DNA from: JAMQKA01 sp043951865
Lineage (GTDB): Bacteria > Bacteroidota > Rhodothermia > Balneolales > Balneolaceae
Reading direction: 5' to 3'
Length of the DNA stretch: 64,000 nucleotides
NCBI RefSeq assembly: GCF_043951865.1
Contig: NZ_JBINJF010000001.1
Span: 1-64,000, forward strand
Part shown: positions 61,301 through 64,000 of the stretch, in pieces
Layout: each line of letters starts with the position of its first letter
Position numbering within the stretch: position 1 is the stretch's first letter
Notes under the pieces: generated by a model
What the model was told of the DNA's origin: nothing
Seen by the model: only the letters and a program-made list of their open reading frames with translations
The model's database searches: none
Made by a program: the position numbers and the translations under genes

Positions 61301-61867
61301 TGAAAGGATATATTTACCGCCCTCTATCCCGGAAATCGCGTACCGTCCCTCCCGATCCGTCGAGCTCCCCTGCTGCCGCTGGATCAGCCGTACACTGGCA
61401 TTGGCAAGCCTGCGGCCCGTTTTGCGATCCATCACCTGGCCGCTGATGACCGCCCGGGCCCGGGTTTTCGCATTATTTTTTTTTCGTTCTTTCAGCACAA
61501 CATATCCCCCTGGAAACGGTACAAATTGAATTTCCGAGTTGTTGAAAATAACCTGTAAAGCTTTTTCAAGAGTGTAGTTCTCAATGTGAACCGAGAATGT
61601 TCTCTTCTTTTCCATCACCCTGTTCCTGTACGAAAAACGGATATCGGCCTTGCGTTCCAGCTCCTCCAGAATTACCTGCAGCGGGGCCTCCGTAACATTC
61701 AAACTTACCTCCGTACGCATGAACCCTGAACCCTCCACATCTACCGCAGCCGTATCACGATCCGCGGCGTGCTGGGCAAACGTACTTTCATTTGTAAATG
61801 CCAGGCAACACACCGTCCATAATGAGACGTACGTGCATGTTTTCAATCTATGTATGAAAAGTGCCAT
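58400..61867 (-). CDS. SusC/RagA TonB-dependent transporter without a SusD partner
   Basis: This 1155-aa protein has a signal peptide (cut near FAQ, residue 32), an STN domain (about 50-125: TEAPLQVILEELERKADIRFSY) and a regulatory beta-sandwich (about 140-218). The plug follows (ELVVVGYGTQLRSQLTGSVGSV through YVIDGVPIQG to YGSRASGGVVLVTTKSG), then a complete barrel ending QFLVGLEVGF. It is the outer-membrane entry of cassette 2. The usual SusD gene downstream is replaced by the RraA-like gene, and no SusD occurs anywhere in cassette 2. An FecR gene precedes it by 300 bp. Confidence 0.93.
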   Translation of the reverse strand: MALFIHRLKTCTYVSLWTVCCLAFTNESTFAQHAADRDTAAVDVEGSGFMRTEVSLNVTEAPLQVILEELERKADIRFSYRNRVMEKKRTFSVHIENYTLEKALQVIFNNSEIQFVPFPGGYVVLKERKKNNAKTRARAVISGQVMDRKTGRRLANASVRLIQRQQGSSTDREGRYAISGIEGGKYILSASYLGYNPARKQVTVTGGDTAVVNFLLTPVSLAMEELVVVGYGTQLRSQLTGSVGSVQMDEAAGAGNRSLQQALQGRVPGVQVVQTGGGKPGGSINVNIRGIGTINSESPLYVIDGVPIQGSSTGQTGNGILNTISPSDIESIDILKDASAAAIYGSRASGGVVLVTTKSGSKNGQVQVSAESSYGVQVQPKRYDVLNARQYAAYLRDVHSDPNSSGLPANFQNGERPPHNTDWQDELFRAAPLKNYNLDISGGGSRSTYSLGLGYYDEQGTMVGSGFQRYSLRANARFDAGDHVTFGGSVLLSKSDIDQNDTSGGRRTIEHAVKQAPTVPVYDDTFVGGFGWPVTGDGQDAENPVANAHLIDNTSDRYSVISSFYGEVDFLSHFTYKLQAGMDFRYTDDHVYNDFYESIRKLEVFSFLNRTRTQELNPLIEQTLNFNRSFGKNQLGILAGFSAQSFNASVVNATGQQMPRNVRSLGAASSQLGVDSEIQESSLRSIFGRITYSYDNKYLFTGNIRRDESSKLFNAVQPVGIFPSVSVGWRAGEERFLENSDIISHLKLRAGWGQLGNQSVLGNYPTAARLSSDYHYVLGNQVVQGIGPQELANDELTWETSVQTDIGFELGLFDGWLAVDLDYYNRRTEDLIWPATIPESVGLNPPFINAGTVENQGIEAAVSLRQSLGALTLDLSGNLTTIDNEVKSLGANNQLEIFEGDIANDITDVSVTRVGEPIGQFYGYVSDGLFRSWDEVYSHASQNQDPNGGRDQATASRYTAPGDIRFRDLNGDGQVDRDDKTVIGNPIPDFTYGFVADLTYKNVDLNLFIQGNYGNQILNGAIKWLRDFRQNFNQGTEYLDAWTPENSDSDIHRVAAQDPNSNMSRLSDIYVENGSYLRIKNLTLGYTFNRQLVERAGIRQLRAYMAAQNLLTLTGYSGLEPEIGSLSSGTARDAGIDRFVYPQPKQFLVGLEVGF

Positions 61868-61993
61868 GCGTTATTCCGGCCTTAAACAAACCCCTTGAAA
61901 AAACCAGAGGGAGTGATCCACATCCATGATTCTCCAATCTCTGTATTTTCCCGACCTATTGTCAATTTTTTATGACACTTATTATCAAAAGAA

Positions 61994-62101
61994 CTTTGCA
62001 AAACCCTCAATTCCTCGCTTTGGGAGTTGTACTCCCGTTTAAAAAGGGCACTAAGGTCGGTGCTACAACCACCTCCCAACAACATAGCAGGTTCTGCAAA
62101 G
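61994..62101 (+). repeat. MITE-like repeat, copy B
   Basis: This 108-bp element runs from CTTTGCAAAACCC to GGTTCTGCAAAG, imperfect terminal inverted repeats. Its interior GGGAGTTGTACTCCCGTTT, AAGGTCGGTGCTACAACCA and CTCCCAACAACATAGCAGG is shared with copies A and C. It fills much of the 300 bp between fecR and susC. Confidence 0.8.
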
Positions 62102-62167
62102 ATCCTTTATCAAGAGGATCGTTTGCTGTTTTCATAACCACCCGGCGATTTGCCGGTGCCACTATCC

Positions 62168-63292
62168 CTATTCTTCCGGCTTCAGGATGATGTGCGTTCC
62201 CTGTTTTTCATACTCAATATCGAGTGAAAACATCAACACATCCAGAACGGTTGACAGAGACTCATTCCTGAATTCGGCGGTTACATTCCGCTTGTACAGA
62301 CTTGAATCGGCTACCTCGAAAGTCAAATCGTAATGGTTGCCGAGTCGGTCGATCACCTCGGCAAGAGAGCTGTTTTCAAAGGTGAACACCCCGTCAACCC
62401 AGCTGATATATGAATTCAGGGTTACGTTCTCCGGCCGACTCGGGATGCCGGTTGAGCCAACCCGGGTCAACTGACCGCGATTTAACCGCACGCTTTCTCT
62501 TATCGAGCCGCTGGTTCCCCTTTCGCTGTCCTGCCGTCCTTTTACGGCGACCTCCCCTTCAGCAACGACCACCTCGATGTTTTCGTTATGGGAATAGGAG
62601 TTGACATTAAACTTAGTCCCCAGCACCTCGATATCCGCGCGGGATGTGTGTACAACAAACGGCCTGTTTTTTTGTGTTATAACCTCGAAATAGGCCTCAC
62701 CCTCAACAAGCTCGATCTCCCGGAGATCGCCATCGAACTTTTTCGGCAGCCGTATGGTACTGGCCGAATTGAGCCTGACCCGGGTACCATCGCTAAAGGT
62801 TACGCTGACCCGCTCGCCGGGCTGTGTGGCAATCTTTTCCATTACCGGGTTCGCCTGCTGGAGCATACCCGTCAAACGGGGAGAAAGCAGCAGGTATGAA
62901 ACAAATCCCATTAATAGCAGAGCCGCTGCAAGTCCCACTCCCCATTTGACACGCCTGGATTTTTTACGCCTGCCGGAAGGTGAACGCTGCTGGCTTCCGG
63001 GTTGGGATCCAAGGCTCGATTCTGTCTTGCCCGGAACATTCAGTTCGTAAATGGGTGTTTCTGCTTCTTCGTGCTCTTCAATCCGCTGTTCGACACTCCG
63101 CCAACTGTTTTCTTTGTTTCTCTCAAGCCGAAAATTCCTGGTTTCTTCCCATGTCCTCTTTAGTTCTTCATATTTCTCATTGATCTCCGGGTTGGTGCGT
63201 ATCAGCTCTTCAACCCCTCTTTTATCTTCCGTCGTACATTCCCCCCGAATGTAACGGATCAATATTTTTTCCAAATTTGATCTACCTTCCAT
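62168..63292 (-). CDS. FecR family anti-sigma factor, no adjacent sigma
   Basis: The product is about 374 aa. I use ATG 63292; a GTG at 63298 would add two residues. It has a cytoplasmic N-terminal part (ILIRYIRGECTTEDKRGVEELI), a basic KKSRRVKWG just before a membrane helix at about 120-140, and a periplasmic FecR domain (about 155-255: TFSDGTRVRLNSASTIRLPKKFDG, GTKFNVNSY). The DUF4974-like C-terminus has FENSSLAEVIDRLGNHYDLTFEV. Its role is to relay the signal from the SusC STN domain to an ECF sigma factor. No sigma gene lies upstream in the window, so it may use one encoded elsewhere. Confidence 0.92.
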   Translation of the reverse strand: MEGRSNLEKILIRYIRGECTTEDKRGVEELIRTNPEINEKYEELKRTWEETRNFRLERNKENSWRSVEQRIEEHEEAETPIYELNVPGKTESSLGSQPGSQQRSPSGRRKKSRRVKWGVGLAAALLLMGFVSYLLLSPRLTGMLQQANPVMEKIATQPGERVSVTFSDGTRVRLNSASTIRLPKKFDGDLREIELVEGEAYFEVITQKNRPFVVHTSRADIEVLGTKFNVNSYSHNENIEVVVAEGEVAVKGRQDSERGTSGSIRESVRLNRGQLTRVGSTGIPSRPENVTLNSYISWVDGVFTFENSSLAEVIDRLGNHYDLTFEVADSSLYKRNVTAEFRNESLSTVLDVLMFSLDIEYEKQGTHIILKPEE

Positions 63293-63298
63293 CTTCAC

Positions 63299-63671
63299 AA
63301 ATCAAATAATATCAATATGTTTTTTCGCCTGTTATGAGACTTTTCCAGCCGCCGACAGCTTTGACAGCAACACCGAAAACCCCCCGTAAGGTGAATAATT
63401 TTTCTGACTATTTCAGTGTCAAAAACAATGATTTTTTGCCTCCGGGGGTATAAGTAGATAATAATACGTTCGTGGGAAACGATACCACGACAGTATTTTT
63501 CAAACAATCAGATTTCTTCAAAAAAATTTAGCCCCGCTTCCCGTTGCAGAGGGGTTTCTTTTATGTTTATTTGAACGTGAAACAACCCGATCAAGGAAAT
63601 TACCATGCGTTAACCTATTAAATGACAGTAACGAATCACAGATCCCGCTACCAAAAACATGGCGGTTTCCT
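63299..63671. other. Gene-free stretch upstream of fecR, 373 bp
   Basis: It should contain the promoter for the FecR-SusC cassette (close to 63300-63480) and holds the terminator of the upstream gene at 63519-63557. No coding frame is credible. Confidence 0.4.
63519..63557 (-). terminator. Rho-independent terminator of the gene ending at 63672
   Basis: On the minus strand AACCCC pairs with GGGGCT across a 15-nt loop, followed by AAATTTTTTTG. It separates the VCBS-type gene from the fecR cassette. Confidence 0.75.
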
Positions 63672-64000
63672 CTATTTCCGCACGCGGAAAACCTGCAGCG
63701 AATCGTTGTTATTGCCCACCAACAGGGCTGTTCCCCCGGCAGTCCTGATTAACGCCAGGTCTTTTACATTACCGGGTGCTACAAATCCGCTCTGGAAGGG
63801 GGAAACCGGGGTAAAATCCCCACCGCCGTCTCCCAGCAACAACAGTCCGTTGCCTGCATCGTTCGGCGCTGTCTGCGGAGCTGTTTCGTACAAATTCCCT
63901 GCAATAACAATGTCAAGATGGCCATCCCCGTTAAAGTCGCCGGGAATAATATCATTTACCGTGGAAAACTGCGCCTCGTTCGGCAATTGACGCTGCCTGA
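63672..64000 (-). CDS. FG-GAP/VCBS repeat protein, C-terminal fragment
   Basis: The open frame runs off the right edge, so only the last 109 or so residues are seen. They contain one FG-GAP/VCBS calcium-binding blade (VNDIIPGDFNGDGHLDIVIAGN) and a second partial one (GLLLLGDGGGDFTPVSPFQSGF). The tail is NDSLQVFRVRK. Such repeats form beta-propellers in secreted or surface proteins. Full length and function cannot be told. A TTG at 63986 is not taken as the start because the frame stays open upstream. Confidence 0.8.
   Translation of the reverse strand, partial: RQRQLPNEAQFSTVNDIIPGDFNGDGHLDIVIAGNLYETAPQTAPNDAGNGLLLLGDGGGDFTPVSPFQSGFVAPGNVKDLALIRTAGGTALLVGNNNDSLQVFRVRK

Overview
The window looks like a chromosome segment of a Balneolota-type bacterium (Bacteroidota relatives such as Fodinibius or Gracilimonas). 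The clues are SusC/SusD and FecR/ECF regulation, weak Shine-Dalgarno signals, a ribosomal protein S2 with a long charged tail, LytR_C next to rsfS, and moderate GC with acidic proteins. The phylum placement is inference. No rRNA, CRISPR array, prophage or insertion sequence was seen.

1-28.4 kb is mostly core genome. The minus strand carries tRNA-Thr(TGT), tRNA-Tyr(GTA), tRNA-Gly(TCC), tRNA-Thr(GGT) and the start of tuf, in the same order as the E. coli tufB operon. Next come a minus-strand operon queA-ispD-ispF-dedA, tRNA-Ser(CGA), and a plus-strand run: a small secreted protein, a LytR_C protein, rsfS, a lipoprotein, a 2-hydroxyacid dehydrogenase, a 1294-aa NtrY-like histidine kinase and a MATE transporter. 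A three-gene type III polyketide synthase / methyltransferase / FAD monooxygenase cluster follows, then a GAF histidine kinase and acnA on the minus strand. rplM-rpsI, rpsB-tsf, pyrH, frr and smc complete this part.

28.4-64 kb is accessory and almost entirely on the minus strand. It holds two related cassettes for sugar and sugar-acid catabolism. Cassette 1 (28.4-47.2 kb) is ECF sigma, FecR, SusC, SusD, then an RraA-like protein, an enolase-superfamily dehydratase, a FAH-family dehydratase, an alpha-ketoglutarate semialdehyde dehydrogenase, a BASS transporter, a PQQ dehydrogenase and two more enolase-superfamily enzymes. Cassette 2 (47.6-63.3 kb) is FecR, SusC (no SusD or sigma), an RraA-like protein, two enolase-superfamily enzymes flanking a second BASS transporter, an AGE-family epimerase, a second PQQ dehydrogenase and a CBM9-like lipoprotein.

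Most of these enzymes carry export signals. The PQQ dehydrogenases, epimerase and CBM9 protein have lipoboxes, four of five enolase-superfamily enzymes have Tat motifs, and both RraA-like proteins have Sec signals. Only the FAH dehydratase and the semialdehyde dehydrogenase look cytoplasmic. My reading is a largely extracytoplasmic oxidative pathway: aldoses are oxidised to aldonates, dehydrated to 2-keto-3-deoxy acids and perhaps cleaved by RraA-type aldolases. The resulting 2-oxo acids would be imported by the BASS carriers and finished to 2-oxoglutarate by a Weimberg-like tail. Substrates are not determined by the sequence. Three copies of a ~106-bp repeat with inverted ends lie between genes of these cassettes.
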